From assembly GCF_006438845.1 (NCBI RefSeq), contig NZ_RCZJ01000003.1, forward strand, positions 30,353-94,352: 64,000 nt of DNA, read 5' to 3'. Under the pieces are notes generated by a model, which was not told the DNA's origin, did not search any database, and saw only the letters and a program-made list of their open reading frames with translations. Positions 27,135 through 35,653 of this stretch are shown here, piece after piece. Each line of letters begins with the position of its first letter. Position 1 is the first letter of the stretch. The position numbers and the translations under genes are program-made. The DNA is from Variovorax ginsengisoli (GTDB lineage: Bacteria; Pseudomonadota; Gammaproteobacteria; Burkholderiales; Burkholderiaceae_C).

Positions 27135-30100
27135 ATGTCCATTCACGCCGCACTTCACCACGTCACCCACTACAAGTACGACCGTCCGGTGCAGCTCGGC
27201 CCGCAGGTGGTTCGCCTGCGTCCGGCGCCGCACTGCCGCAGCAACGTCATCTCGTATTCCTTGCGCATCGAGCCCGAGCAGCACTTCGTCAACTGGCAGC
27301 AAGACCCGTTCGCCAACTACCAGGCCCGCCTGGTGTTCCCCGAGAAGACGACCGAATTCAAGGTCACGGTCGACCTCGTGGTCGAGATGGCGGTCTACAA
27401 CCCCTTCGATTTCTTCCTCGAGCCGCAGGCCGAGAACTTCCCCTTCAAGTACACCGCCGAGCAGGCCGACGAACTGGCGCCCTACCTGGTCGTGGAGCCG
27501 GCAACGCCGCGGGTCCAGGCCTACCTCGACAAGATCGACCGCACCGAGAAGCGCAGCATCGACTTCCTGGTCGCCATCAACCAGCAGGTGCAGTCGGATG
27601 TCGACTACCTGATCCGCATGGAGCCCGGTGTGCAGACGCCGGAAGAGACGCTCACCAACGGCAGCGGCTCCTGCCGCGACTCGGGCTGGCTGCTGGTGCA
27701 GCTGTTGCGCCACATGGGCCTGGCCGCGCGCTTCGTCTCGGGCTACCTGATCCAGCTCACACCCGACGTGAAGGCGCTCGACGGCCCCAGCGGCACGACG
27801 GTCGACTTCACCGACCTGCACGCCTGGTGCGAGGTCTACCTGCCCGGCGCGGGCTGGGTCGGGCTCGATGCCACCTCGGGCCTGCTGGCCGGCGAAGGCC
27901 ACATCCCGCTGGCCTGCACGCCCACGCCGTCGAGCGCCGCGCCGATCGAGGGCGTCGTGGATGACGCCGAGGTCGAGTTCGGCCACGAGATGGTCGTCAC
28001 GCGCATCCACGAATCGCCGCGCGTCACCAAGCCCTACACCGACGAGCAGTGGGCCGAAGTGCTGGCCCTCGGCGACGCGGTCGACAAGCGACTGGCTGCC
28101 GGCGACGTGCGCCTGACCATGGGCGGCGAGCCGACCTATGTGGCCACCAGCGACCGCGACGCCGCCGAATGGAACACGGACGCGCTCGGCCCGACGAAGC
28201 GCGGCTACGCCACCGAACTCGTGCAGAAGCTGCGTGCCGAGTACGGTGACGGCGGCTTCCTGCACTTCGGGCAGGGCAAGTGGTACCCGGGCGAGCAATT
28301 ACCGCGCTGGGCGCTGTCGATCTTCTGGCGCGCCGATGGCCAGACGGTATGGCACAACCCCGAACTCTTCGCCGACGAGCGCGTGCCCACGCACTACACC
28401 AGCGAAGACGCGCGCCGCTTCACCACCGTGCTGGCGCATCGCCTCGGCCTGACCGAGCGCTACATGCAGCCCGGGTACGAAGACACCTATTACTACCTGT
28501 GGCGCGAACGCCGCCTGCCGGTCAACGTCGACCCCTTCGACTCGAAGCTCGACGACGAGATGGAACGCGTGCGCCTGCGCCGCGTGTTCACGCAGAAGCT
28601 CGACGCCGTCATCGGCTACATGCTGCCGATCGAGCCGGGCAACGCCGATGCCGACGCCCCCGCGCTCGAAGGGCCGGGCTGGAAGACAGGGCCGTGGTTC
28701 CTGCGCGACGACCGCATGTACCTGATCCCCGGCGACTCGCCCATGGGCTACCGCTTGCCGCTCGACTCTCAGCCGTGGGCCAGCAAGGGCGACTACCCCT
28801 ACCTGGTCGACCGCGACCCGACCGCGCCGTTGGGCAGCCTGCCCGACTACACCGACTACCGTGCCCGCTACGCCGGCCTGCCGACCGGACCGAAGGACGA
28901 CCTGGGCGCCGTGCCCTACGCCTTCGGCGCACCGCCGCAGACGCCAGCTGCCTTGCGTATGCAGGCCCCCGGAACGGCGACGTCGACCAGTGCCACGACA
29001 GGCCCAGGCGCGGCTCCGGCGGACGGCACGGACCCCACCACGCCGCGCCAGCCACGCCGTGGCGAGTCGGCGTCCTGGATCACCCGCACCGCACTGTGCG
29101 TCGAAGTGCGCGACCCGCGCCGCGCCAACGGACCGGCCGCCGAGAAGGTCGGCAATTCGTCGGGCGTGCTCTACGTCTTCATGCCGCCGTTGCGCCGCCT
29201 CGAGGACTACCTCGACCTGGTCGCGGCGATCGAGGCCACGGCACAGCAGCTCGGCCTGCAGATCGTGATGGAAGGCTATCCGCCGCCACGCGATCCGCGC
29301 CTCAAGATGCTGGCCGTCACGCCGGACCCGGGCGTGATCGAGGTCAACATCCATCCGGCCAACAACTGGAAGGAACTGGTCGACCACACCGAGTTCCTCT
29401 ACAACGCGGCTTTCGAGACGCGCCTGTCGGCAGAGAAGTTCATGACCGACGGCCGCCACACCGGCACCGGCGGCGGCAACCACTTCGTGATGGGCGGCGC
29501 CACGCCGAACGACAGCCCTTTCCTGCGCCGGCCCGAGCTGCTGGCCAGCCTGCTGCTGTACTGGCACAACCACCCGTCGCTGAGCTACCTGTTCTCGGGC
29601 ATGTTCATCGGCCCGACGAGCCAGGCCCCGCGCGTCGACGAAGCCCGCAACGACCAGGTCTACGAGCTGGAGATCGCCCTCAAGGAAATCGCGAAGAACC
29701 GCGAGATCTACGGCGCCAACATGCCCGCCTGGCTGGTCGACCGCACACTGCGCAACATCCTGGTCGACGTGACCGGCAACACGCACCGCAGCGAGTTCTG
29801 CATCGACAAGCTGTATTCTCCCGACTCGTCCACCGGCCGCCTCGGTCTGCTGGAACTCCGCGCCTTCGAGATGCCGCCGCACGCCCGCATGAGCATCGCG
29901 CAGCAGCTGCTGCTGCGCGCCTTCATCGCGCGCTTCTGGGACGAGCCTTACAAGGCGCCAGCCACCCGCTGGGGCACCGAGTTGCACGACCGCTTCCTGC
30001 TGCCGACCTTCGTGAAGATGGATTTCGAAGACGTCATCAGCGAGATGCGCCAAGCCGGCTTTCCCTTCGACCCCAACTGGTTCGCGCCGCACCTCGAATT

Positions 30101-30653
30101 CCGCTTCCCGCTCGTGGGCCAGGTGCAGGCGATGGGCGTCGAGATGTCGCTGCGCAACGCGCTCGAGCCGTGGCACGTGATGGGCGAGGAAGGCTCTTCG
30201 GGCGGCACGGTGCGCTACGTCGACTCGTCGCTCGAACGCATCGAGGTGCGCGTGACCGGCCTCAACGAGAGCCGCCACGTCATCACGGTCAACGGCAAGG
30301 TGCTGCCGCTGCAGCCCACCGGCACGGTCGGCGAGTTCGTCGCCGGCGTGCGCTACAAGGCCTGGAACCCGCCCTCGGCGCTGCACCCGAGCATCGACGC
30401 GCATGCGCCGCTGACCTTCGACATCGTCGACACCTGGATGAAGCGCTCGCTCGGCGGCTGCCAGTACTTCGTCGCCCACCCGGGAGGCCGCAACTACGAC
30501 ACCTTCCCGGTCAATGCCTACGAGGCCGAAAGCCGGCGCATGGCGCGCTTCACCCGCATGGGCCACACGCCGGGCTTGATGAAGGTGCCCCCGGCGACGA
30601 TCGAGCTCGCGGGCAGCCGTGAATTCCCGTTCACGCTGGATCTCCGCCGATAG
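27135..30653 (+). CDS. DUF2126 transglutaminase-like protein
   Basis: 1172-residue protein. The N-terminal bacterial transglutaminase domain (about 1-290) carries a full triad: Cys180 in GSGSCRDSGW, His229 in DLHAWCEVYL and Asp245 in GLDATSG. The long C-terminal DUF2126 region includes RLTMGGEPTYVATSDRD near 340, LQIVMEGYPPPRDPRL near 710, FHFVMGGA-like NHFVMGGATPNDSPFLRRP and LRAFEMPPHARMSIAQQ. DUF2126 resembles an ATP-grasp/glutamate-cysteine-ligase-like module and is linked in genomes to the circularly permuted ATP-grasp and alpha-E proteins encoded next door. The substrate is unknown. ATG 27135 (MSIHAALHHVTHYKY) is the typical start. It heads a three-gene plus-strand cluster. Confidence 0.9.
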   Translation: MSIHAALHHVTHYKYDRPVQLGPQVVRLRPAPHCRSNVISYSLRIEPEQHFVNWQQDPFANYQARLVFPEKTTEFKVTVDLVVEMAVYNPFDFFLEPQAENFPFKYTAEQADELAPYLVVEPATPRVQAYLDKIDRTEKRSIDFLVAINQQVQSDVDYLIRMEPGVQTPEETLTNGSGSCRDSGWLLVQLLRHMGLAARFVSGYLIQLTPDVKALDGPSGTTVDFTDLHAWCEVYLPGAGWVGLDATSGLLAGEGHIPLACTPTPSSAAPIEGVVDDAEVEFGHEMVVTRIHESPRVTKPYTDEQWAEVLALGDAVDKRLAAGDVRLTMGGEPTYVATSDRDAAEWNTDALGPTKRGYATELVQKLRAEYGDGGFLHFGQGKWYPGEQLPRWALSIFWRADGQTVWHNPELFADERVPTHYTSEDARRFTTVLAHRLGLTERYMQPGYEDTYYYLWRERRLPVNVDPFDSKLDDEMERVRLRRVFTQKLDAVIGYMLPIEPGNADADAPALEGPGWKTGPWFLRDDRMYLIPGDSPMGYRLPLDSQPWASKGDYPYLVDRDPTAPLGSLPDYTDYRARYAGLPTGPKDDLGAVPYAFGAPPQTPAALRMQAPGTATSTSATTGPGAAPADGTDPTTPRQPRRGESASWITRTALCVEVRDPRRANGPAAEKVGNSSGVLYVFMPPLRRLEDYLDLVAAIEATAQQLGLQIVMEGYPPPRDPRLKMLAVTPDPGVIEVNIHPANNWKELVDHTEFLYNAAFETRLSAEKFMTDGRHTGTGGGNHFVMGGATPNDSPFLRRPELLASLLLYWHNHPSLSYLFSGMFIGPTSQAPRVDEARNDQVYELEIALKEIAKNREIYGANMPAWLVDRTLRNILVDVTGNTHRSEFCIDKLYSPDSSTGRLGLLELRAFEMPPHARMSIAQQLLLRAFIARFWDEPYKAPATRWGTELHDRFLLPTFVKMDFEDVISEMRQAGFPFDPNWFAPHLEFRFPLVGQVQAMGVEMSLRNALEPWHVMGEEGSSGGTVRYVDSSLERIEVRVTGLNESRHVITVNGKVLPLQPTGTVGEFVAGVRYKAWNPPSALHPSIDAHAPLTFDIVDTWMKRSLGGCQYFVAHPGGRNYDTFPVNAYEAESRRMARFTRMGHTPGLMKVPPATIELAGSREFPFTLDLRR

Positions 30654-30722
30654 ATGCGAGATGGCCGGACCCAGAGCGCTGCGGGATCAAAGGAGATGCG
30701 GCGTTGCGAGGCATTTCCCACG

Positions 30723-30759
30723 AGGCGCCGCGGGTGGCGCCTGACCGCGGTGTGACAAT
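30723..30759 (+). promoter_or_regulatory. Hairpin and -10-like hexamer before the fused ATP-grasp gene
   Basis: The 115-base gap after the DUF2126 gene holds an inverted repeat (AGGCGCC at 30723-30729 and GGCGCCT at 30736-30742, six-base loop, no T-run). It also holds GACAAT at 30754-30759, nine bases before the GTG start at 30769. The second element suggests a nearly leaderless transcript, like that proposed for mltB. Both are weak signals. Confidence 0.25.
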
Positions 30760-30768
30760 CGGCGCACC

Positions 30769-33471
30769 GTGGAACCGTTGAACGAATCGCTCTTTGGCGC
30801 TCAGGCGCTGGAATCACCCGCCGCCTTGGCTTCGGCGCTGGCGCCTGCCGCTGCGCCGGGTCATTTCGACGAGTTGCGCGGTGCGGCCACGCCCTCCTTG
30901 CAGCCGCGCCCGCCGCCCTCGCCTGCAGGCACGCCGCTGCACGACGCGGCACAGGCGCCACCGACCGCCGCACCCACTGTGCCTTCGGACACCCCAGAGG
31001 CGCGCGCCGACTTGGCTCCGCCATGGCACAGCTTCTTCGATCATCTGGGCCAGGGTGGGTTCGCCGACTTGCCACGGCGCGCCGTCAGCCTCGAGCGCCA
31101 GATACGCGACAACGGTGTCACGTACAACGTCTACGCCGATGCCGACGGGCCGCAACGGCCTTGGTCGCTCGATCTGTTCCCACTGATCATTTCGCCGGAG
31201 AGCTGGTCGCAGATCGAGGCCGGCGTGCTCCAGAGGGTGCGCGTGCTCGACCGCGTGATGGCGGACGTCTACGGGCCGCAGCAACTGCTGGCCGAAGGCC
31301 TGCTCCCTGCGGCACTGGTTCGCGGCCACCCCGGGTACCTGCGGCCTATGCACGGCGTCAAGCCGCCCGGCGACACCTGGCTGCACATCACGGCCTTCGA
31401 CCTGGCGCGGGGGCCTGACGGCAATTGGTGGGTGGTGTCGCAACGCACCCAGGCGCCTTCGGGACTGGGCTATCTGCTGGAGAACCGGCTGGCGATCTCG
31501 CGGCAGTTTCCGCAGGCCTTCGAGGAATTGCAGGTGCAGAGGCTGGCCGCCACCTACAGCGCGATGATGGAAGGCCTGCAACGCATGTGCCCGGCGGGCT
31601 CGCCGCCGCACATCGCACTGTTGACTCCGGGCCCGTACAACGAAACGTACTTCGAGCACGCCTACCTGGCGCGCTACCTGGGCATCACGTTGGTCGAAGG
31701 CAGCGACCTCACGGTGCGCGACCAGCGCGTGTACCTCAAGACCTTGCAGGGCCTGCGGCCGGTGCACGGGCTCATCAAGCGGCTCGACGACCAGTTTCTC
31801 GATCCGCTCGAGCTGCGTCCCGACTCCACGCTCGGCGTGCCTGGCCTGCTGCAGGCCATTCGCGCGGGCAACCTGCTGGTCGCCAACATGCCGGGCTCGG
31901 CCTTCCTCGAATCGCCCGCGCTGCTCGGCTTCCTGCCGGCGTTGGCGCGGCGCCTGATCGGCGAAAAGCTGCAGCTGCCGGCGCTGCCGACCTGGTGGTG
32001 CGGCGAACGCGCCGCGCTCGAGTCGGCCCTGCCGCAACTGGGCGACTGCGCCATCAAGGCCACCTACCCGGGCTCCGAGTCGCACGCGAGCTTCGAGGCA
32101 GTGCTGGGCAGCCGCATGACCCGTCGCCAACTCGATGAATGGGCTGGCCGCATCGTTCGCCAAGGCGACGAGCACACGGTGCAGAGCTACCTGCCGCTGT
32201 CGCAGATGCCCACCTGGGCGCAGGACTTCGGCCGCGGCCACATCGCACCACGCGCGATGCTGCTTCGCGTGTTCGCGGTGAGCGATGGTGCGCAGTCGTG
32301 GCGCGTGTTGCCGGGAGGACTGGCGCGGTTGGCCGGTGCCGATGCGCAGATCGCGTCGATGCAGCGAGGCGGCAGCAGCGCCGACGTGTGGGTGCAGACG
32401 CACGGCGAGGTCGATCGGACCACGCTGCTCCAGCCGCATGCGACACCCGCCTCGCTGGCGCGGCATCGTGCGCCGGTCACCAGCCGCGCGGCCGAAAACA
32501 TGTTCTGGCTGGGCCGCTACACCGAACGGGCCGAGAACGCGGTGCGCCTCGCGCGCCTCACGCTCGACCAGTTGGGTGGCGAAGATCCTTCGTCGCGCGC
32601 GTTGCTCGAATGGCTGCACGGCCTGGCGACGCGCAACGGTCTGATCTCTCCCGAGGTGCCGATCGGCAGCAAGTCGCGCCGCGTGTTCGAGCGAGCGCTG
32701 ATCGCCGACCTGGGCAACGTCGCCACCGGTGCCAGCGTCGGCTACAACCTGCGCTGCGTGCGACAGGCCGCGGCCGCCGTGCGAGAGCGCCTGTCGCAAG
32801 ACCACTGGAACCAGATCGTGCGCGCCGAGGCAGACTTCCTGCGTCGCGCTGCCGAGCAGGCCGGCGAGATGAACGAAGGCAGCTTCGCTGCCGGTGCCGC
32901 GCTGCGCTCGCTCGAAGCCGCAAGCGCAGCGCTGTCGTCCATGACCGGCGCGCAGACCGACCGGATGACGCGCGACGACGCCTGGCGCCTGCTCTCCATC
33001 GGCCGGCACATCGAGCGCCTGGCCTTCCTGTCGAGCGCACTGGCCGCAGGGTTCGAGGGCGGCTCGGTGCACGAGGTCGGCGGCTTCGAGGCGATGATTG
33101 CGCTGTTCGACAGCACCATCACCTTCCATGCACGCTACCAGCAGCGCCGCGACGTCGCCACGCTGGTCGACCTCCTGGTGCTCGACGGCGACAACCCGCG
33201 CTCGCTGGCCTGGGTCACCCAGACCTTGCGCGGCCGCATCGCCAAGCTGGCGGGCAGTGCGCCGGGCAAGCTCACCGCGCTGTCCTACGAGCTCCCTGAT
33301 CCGGCAATGTGGACGCTGGAGAATCTGTGCGAAGTCGACGCCGAAGGCAAATACCCCGCGCTGGTTCAGCTCTTCGAATTCTGCGAAGTCGCCGCTTACC
33401 ACGTGTCCGACGCCATCGGCACGCGCTATTTCACGCTCACCTCAGAGTCGGTGCGCTCGGTGGGAGTCTGA
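30769..33471 (+). CDS. Fused circularly permuted ATP-grasp and alpha-E protein
   Basis: 900-residue fusion. A low-complexity Ala/Pro-rich leader (about 1-80) precedes a COG2308-type ATP-grasp region: NGVTYNVYADADGPQRPWSLD near 115, QAPSGLGYLLENRLAISRQF near 227 and LTPGPYNETYFEHAYLARYL near 285. From about residue 565 an alpha-E domain begins with SRAAENMFWLGRYTERAE, matching the start of the stand-alone alpha-E protein encoded at 13578-14534. Together with its transglutaminase neighbours it belongs to the predicted amidoligase system. The ATP-grasp half is shorter and more diverged around the glycine-rich loop than the stand-alone copy, so it may have different or reduced ligase activity. 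The start is GTG 30769. Confidence 0.88.
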   Translation: MEPLNESLFGAQALESPAALASALAPAAAPGHFDELRGAATPSLQPRPPPSPAGTPLHDAAQAPPTAAPTVPSDTPEARADLAPPWHSFFDHLGQGGFADLPRRAVSLERQIRDNGVTYNVYADADGPQRPWSLDLFPLIISPESWSQIEAGVLQRVRVLDRVMADVYGPQQLLAEGLLPAALVRGHPGYLRPMHGVKPPGDTWLHITAFDLARGPDGNWWVVSQRTQAPSGLGYLLENRLAISRQFPQAFEELQVQRLAATYSAMMEGLQRMCPAGSPPHIALLTPGPYNETYFEHAYLARYLGITLVEGSDLTVRDQRVYLKTLQGLRPVHGLIKRLDDQFLDPLELRPDSTLGVPGLLQAIRAGNLLVANMPGSAFLESPALLGFLPALARRLIGEKLQLPALPTWWCGERAALESALPQLGDCAIKATYPGSESHASFEAVLGSRMTRRQLDEWAGRIVRQGDEHTVQSYLPLSQMPTWAQDFGRGHIAPRAMLLRVFAVSDGAQSWRVLPGGLARLAGADAQIASMQRGGSSADVWVQTHGEVDRTTLLQPHATPASLARHRAPVTSRAAENMFWLGRYTERAENAVRLARLTLDQLGGEDPSSRALLEWLHGLATRNGLISPEVPIGSKSRRVFERALIADLGNVATGASVGYNLRCVRQAAAAVRERLSQDHWNQIVRAEADFLRRAAEQAGEMNEGSFAAGAALRSLEAASAALSSMTGAQTDRMTRDDAWRLLSIGRHIERLAFLSSALAAGFEGGSVHEVGGFEAMIALFDSTITFHARYQQRRDVATLVDLLVLDGDNPRSLAWVTQTLRGRIAKLAGSAPGKLTALSYELPDPAMWTLENLCEVDAEGKYPALVQLFEFCEVAAYHVSDAIGTRYFTLTSESVRSVGV

Positions 33472-33473
33472 CC

Positions 33474-34457
33474 ATGCTGCTGCACGTCACGCACGAAACC
33501 CGCTACGACTACACGCCGCCGGTCGAGACGGCGCAGCACCTGGCGCATTTGAAGCCGCGCGAGACCGCGTCGCAGCGGCTGGTGAGCCACGCGTTGCGCA
33601 TCGCGCCCGAACCTGCGCAGCGCAGCGAGTCGCCCGATGTCTACGGCAACACGCGCGCCTTCTTCGCGCTCGAATCGACGCACGACGAATTGGTGGTCAC
33701 CGCCGAGAGCGTCGTCGAAACGTCCGAGCCGGTGTTGGCGCCGTCGATCGCACGCGAACTGCCATGGGAGACCGTGCGCGAGCGCTTTCGCTACAGCAAG
33801 GGCTCGCGCTTCGATGCGGCGTCGGACTTCGTCTTTCCATCTCGCTACGTGCCACGCCACGAAGATTTCGCCACTTACGCGCGCCCCAGTTTCGTGGCCG
33901 GACGACCGACCTTCGACGTCGCGATCGACCTGATGCAGCGCATGTACCGCGACTTCGACTACGACGCGGGCAGCACCGAGATCAGCACACCCGCCGTCGA
34001 GGCGCTGGCGCAGCGCAAGGGTGTCTGCCAGGATTTCGCGCACATCCTGATCGCCTGCTTTCGCACCATGGGGCTGCCTGCACGCTATGTGAGCGGCTAC
34101 CTGCTCACGCAGCCGCCGCCGGGGCAGCCACGTTTGGTCGGTGCCGATGCCTCGCACGCGTGGGCGTCGATCTACCTGCCCGGCGCCGATGGCCCCGGCG
34201 ACTGGGCCGACTTCGACCCGACCAACGGCCGCCAACCCGGCGAGGACTACGTGACGCTGGCGATCGGCCGCGACTATGCCGATGTCTCTCCGATGCGCGG
34301 CGTGCTGCACGGCGGGGCGCGCCACACGCTCGATGTGGGCGTCACGGTGCGGCCGATGGAAGAGCTGCGCGCTGCAGCAGCGGACTCGACAGCGCAGTCG
34401 CAGTCGCAGTCGCAGTCGCAGTCGCAGTCGCAGTCGCAGTCATCGTTCCGTACCTGA
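33474..34457 (+). CDS. Transglutaminase-like cysteine protease family protein with a (Gln-Ser) repeat tail
   Basis: 327-residue COG1305-type protein. The N-terminal beta domain (MLLHVTHETRYDYTPPV) is followed by the transglutaminase core, with Cys185 in KGVCQDFAH, His228 in DASHAWAS and Asp248 in DFDPTNG. The triad is intact. It starts three bases after the fused ATP-grasp/alpha-E stop and completes the cluster. Its C-terminus is unusual: eight Gln-Ser dipeptides encoded by a CAGTCG hexanucleotide array, then SFRT. The tail lies beyond the conserved domain and probably does not affect catalysis. No signal peptide, so it is likely cytoplasmic. Confidence 0.9.
   Translation: MLLHVTHETRYDYTPPVETAQHLAHLKPRETASQRLVSHALRIAPEPAQRSESPDVYGNTRAFFALESTHDELVVTAESVVETSEPVLAPSIARELPWETVRERFRYSKGSRFDAASDFVFPSRYVPRHEDFATYARPSFVAGRPTFDVAIDLMQRMYRDFDYDAGSTEISTPAVEALAQRKGVCQDFAHILIACFRTMGLPARYVSGYLLTQPPPGQPRLVGADASHAWASIYLPGADGPGDWADFDPTNGRQPGEDYVTLAIGRDYADVSPMRGVLHGGARHTLDVGVTVRPMEELRAAAADSTAQSQSQSQSQSQSQSQSSFRT
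34395..34442 (+). repeat. CAGTCG hexanucleotide tandem repeat
   Basis: Seven perfect CAGTCG units (34395-34436) and an eighth with one change (CAGTCA), inside the 3' end of the transglutaminase gene. Each unit encodes Gln-Ser. Copy-number changes would alter tail length without changing frame. Confidence 0.95.
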
Positions 34458-34512
34458 GACCAAGGACGCACGCGTCCGTTAACCTCGGAGACTTCCCAAC
34501 CGGAGCCTTTCC

Positions 34513-34971
34513 ATGAGCGTTTACGACAAGCTTTCCCAACTCGGCATTTCCCTTCCTCCTGTTGCCATGCCCGCCGCGGCTTACGTGCCTTTCGTGCGCA
34601 CCGGCAATCTGGTGTTCGTATCGGGCCACATCGCCCGCAAGGACGGCAAGCCCTGGGTCGGTCAGTTCGGCGTCGACATCGACACCGAAGAAGGCAAGAA
34701 GGCAGCGCGTGCCATCGCCATCGATCTGCTCGGCACGTTGCACGCAGCGACCGGCGACCTCAACAAGATCACGCGCCTCGTCAAGGTGATGAGCCTGGTC
34801 AATTCTGCGTCCGGTTTCACTGAGCAGCACCTGGTCACCAACGGCGCCAGCGAGCTCTTCGCGGAAGTTTTCGGCGCCGAAAAAGGTGCGCATGCACGCA
34901 GCGCTTTCGGCGTCGCGCAGATCCCGATGGGCGCCTGTGTCGAGATCGAGTTGATCGCCGAAGTGGCCTGA
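34513..34971 (+). CDS. RidA/YjgF family protein
   Basis: 152-residue member of the Rid superfamily, whose best-known enzymes hydrolyse reactive enamine/imine intermediates such as 2-aminoacrylate. Typical segments are YVPFVRTGNLVFVSGHIA near 25-42, AIAIDLLGTLHAATGDLNKITRLVKV near 75-100 and a C-terminal GACVEIELIAEVA. The arginine that binds substrate carboxylate in RidA is not obvious near the C-terminus (HARSAFGVAQIPMG supplies a candidate), so this is probably one of the longer Rid subgroups rather than canonical RidA. It begins 55 bases after the transglutaminase and is followed by a small hypothetical gene. Confidence 0.88.
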   Translation: MSVYDKLSQLGISLPPVAMPAAAYVPFVRTGNLVFVSGHIARKDGKPWVGQFGVDIDTEEGKKAARAIAIDLLGTLHAATGDLNKITRLVKVMSLVNSASGFTEQHLVTNGASELFAEVFGAEKGAHARSAFGVAQIPMGACVEIELIAEVA

Positions 34972-34991
34972 CGCCCGGGCAGGCGTCGACC

Positions 34992-35636
34992 ATGCGCAAG
35001 CCGACCCATGCCATCCGCACGGTCGGCATCGATGCTGACGCGCTGACACTCACCTTGAGTGACGGCCGTGTGCTGCGCGAGCCCTTGAAACGACACGTCC
35101 GACTCGAGAAAGCCACACCCGCGCAGCGACTGCAGTGGGTGTTGGTCGACGAAGGCCACGGGCTTGATTGGCCTGCACTGTGGCCCGCCTCCGAAGAGGG
35201 CATGGTGAATGTCTACACCTTGTGCTGGGAGCAACTGCAGGACGAAGGCATCGCGGCGCTGAAAGCCGCCGCTTGGCAGCTCGACGCCTTGCCGTTGCGC
35301 GAGCAGCAGATTTCGGCGCTGTGGCGCCTCGAGGCCGACGTCAACAACGGCGGCTTCCTCCAGTTCTTCTGCAACTGGGGCGAAGCGACGTGCCGCACGG
35401 CCATCGCTGCGCTCGCCGAGATCGGCGCGCTGAAGATGCATTTCCTCGTAAAACGAATGCGCGCCGTGCTGGACCGTCTCGAAGGATCACCACAGATTCA
35501 GGGGTTGATGGATCTCTATCAGCACCTGACGCCTGCCGAGCATGACGCGCTCGAAGCGCTCGACGAAGCGTTCTGGGCGTACCCCGACCGGCTGTCGAAG
35601 CTCGGGGTGCTGCATTACGGTCGGGCGTTTCCTTAG
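34992..35636 (+). CDS. DUF2442-DUF4375 two-domain protein of unknown function
   Basis: 214-residue soluble protein joining two small uncharacterised domains. Residues about 1-65 look like DUF2442 (LTLTLSDGRVLREPLKRHVRL, then W.LVDEGHGLDWPAL). Residues about 75-210 look like DUF4375/DMP19-type (ALWRLEADVNNGGFLQFFCNW is the characteristic NGGF-QFF-N motif). DUF2442 proteins are often associated with toxin-antitoxin or DUF4160 genes, but no such partner is adjacent. It starts 20 bases after ridA and may be co-transcribed with it. The domain names come from motif recognition and the function is not known. Confidence 0.72.
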   Translation: MRKPTHAIRTVGIDADALTLTLSDGRVLREPLKRHVRLEKATPAQRLQWVLVDEGHGLDWPALWPASEEGMVNVYTLCWEQLQDEGIAALKAAAWQLDALPLREQQISALWRLEADVNNGGFLQFFCNWGEATCRTAIAALAEIGALKMHFLVKRMRAVLDRLEGSPQIQGLMDLYQHLTPAEHDALEALDEAFWAYPDRLSKLGVLHYGRAFP

Positions 35637-35653
35637 CGAGCCCGCGCGCTGTG

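Noticed and set aside
27012..28298. N-terminal extension of ComEC by more than 400 residues into the region opposite the DUF2126 gene.
   Set aside because: Antisense to a well-supported transglutaminase domain. TTG 27011 has a good ribosome site and the correct family length.
30814..33402. An 862-codon minus-strand frame opposite the fused ATP-grasp/alpha-E gene, and a similar 755-codon frame at 28299-30566.
   Set aside because: Shadow frames of real genes with low-complexity basic products and no recognisable motif or ribosome site.
34395..34442. The CAGTCG array as a possible CRISPR.
   Set aside because: Six-base units with no spacers, inside a coding frame, and no cas genes nearby.
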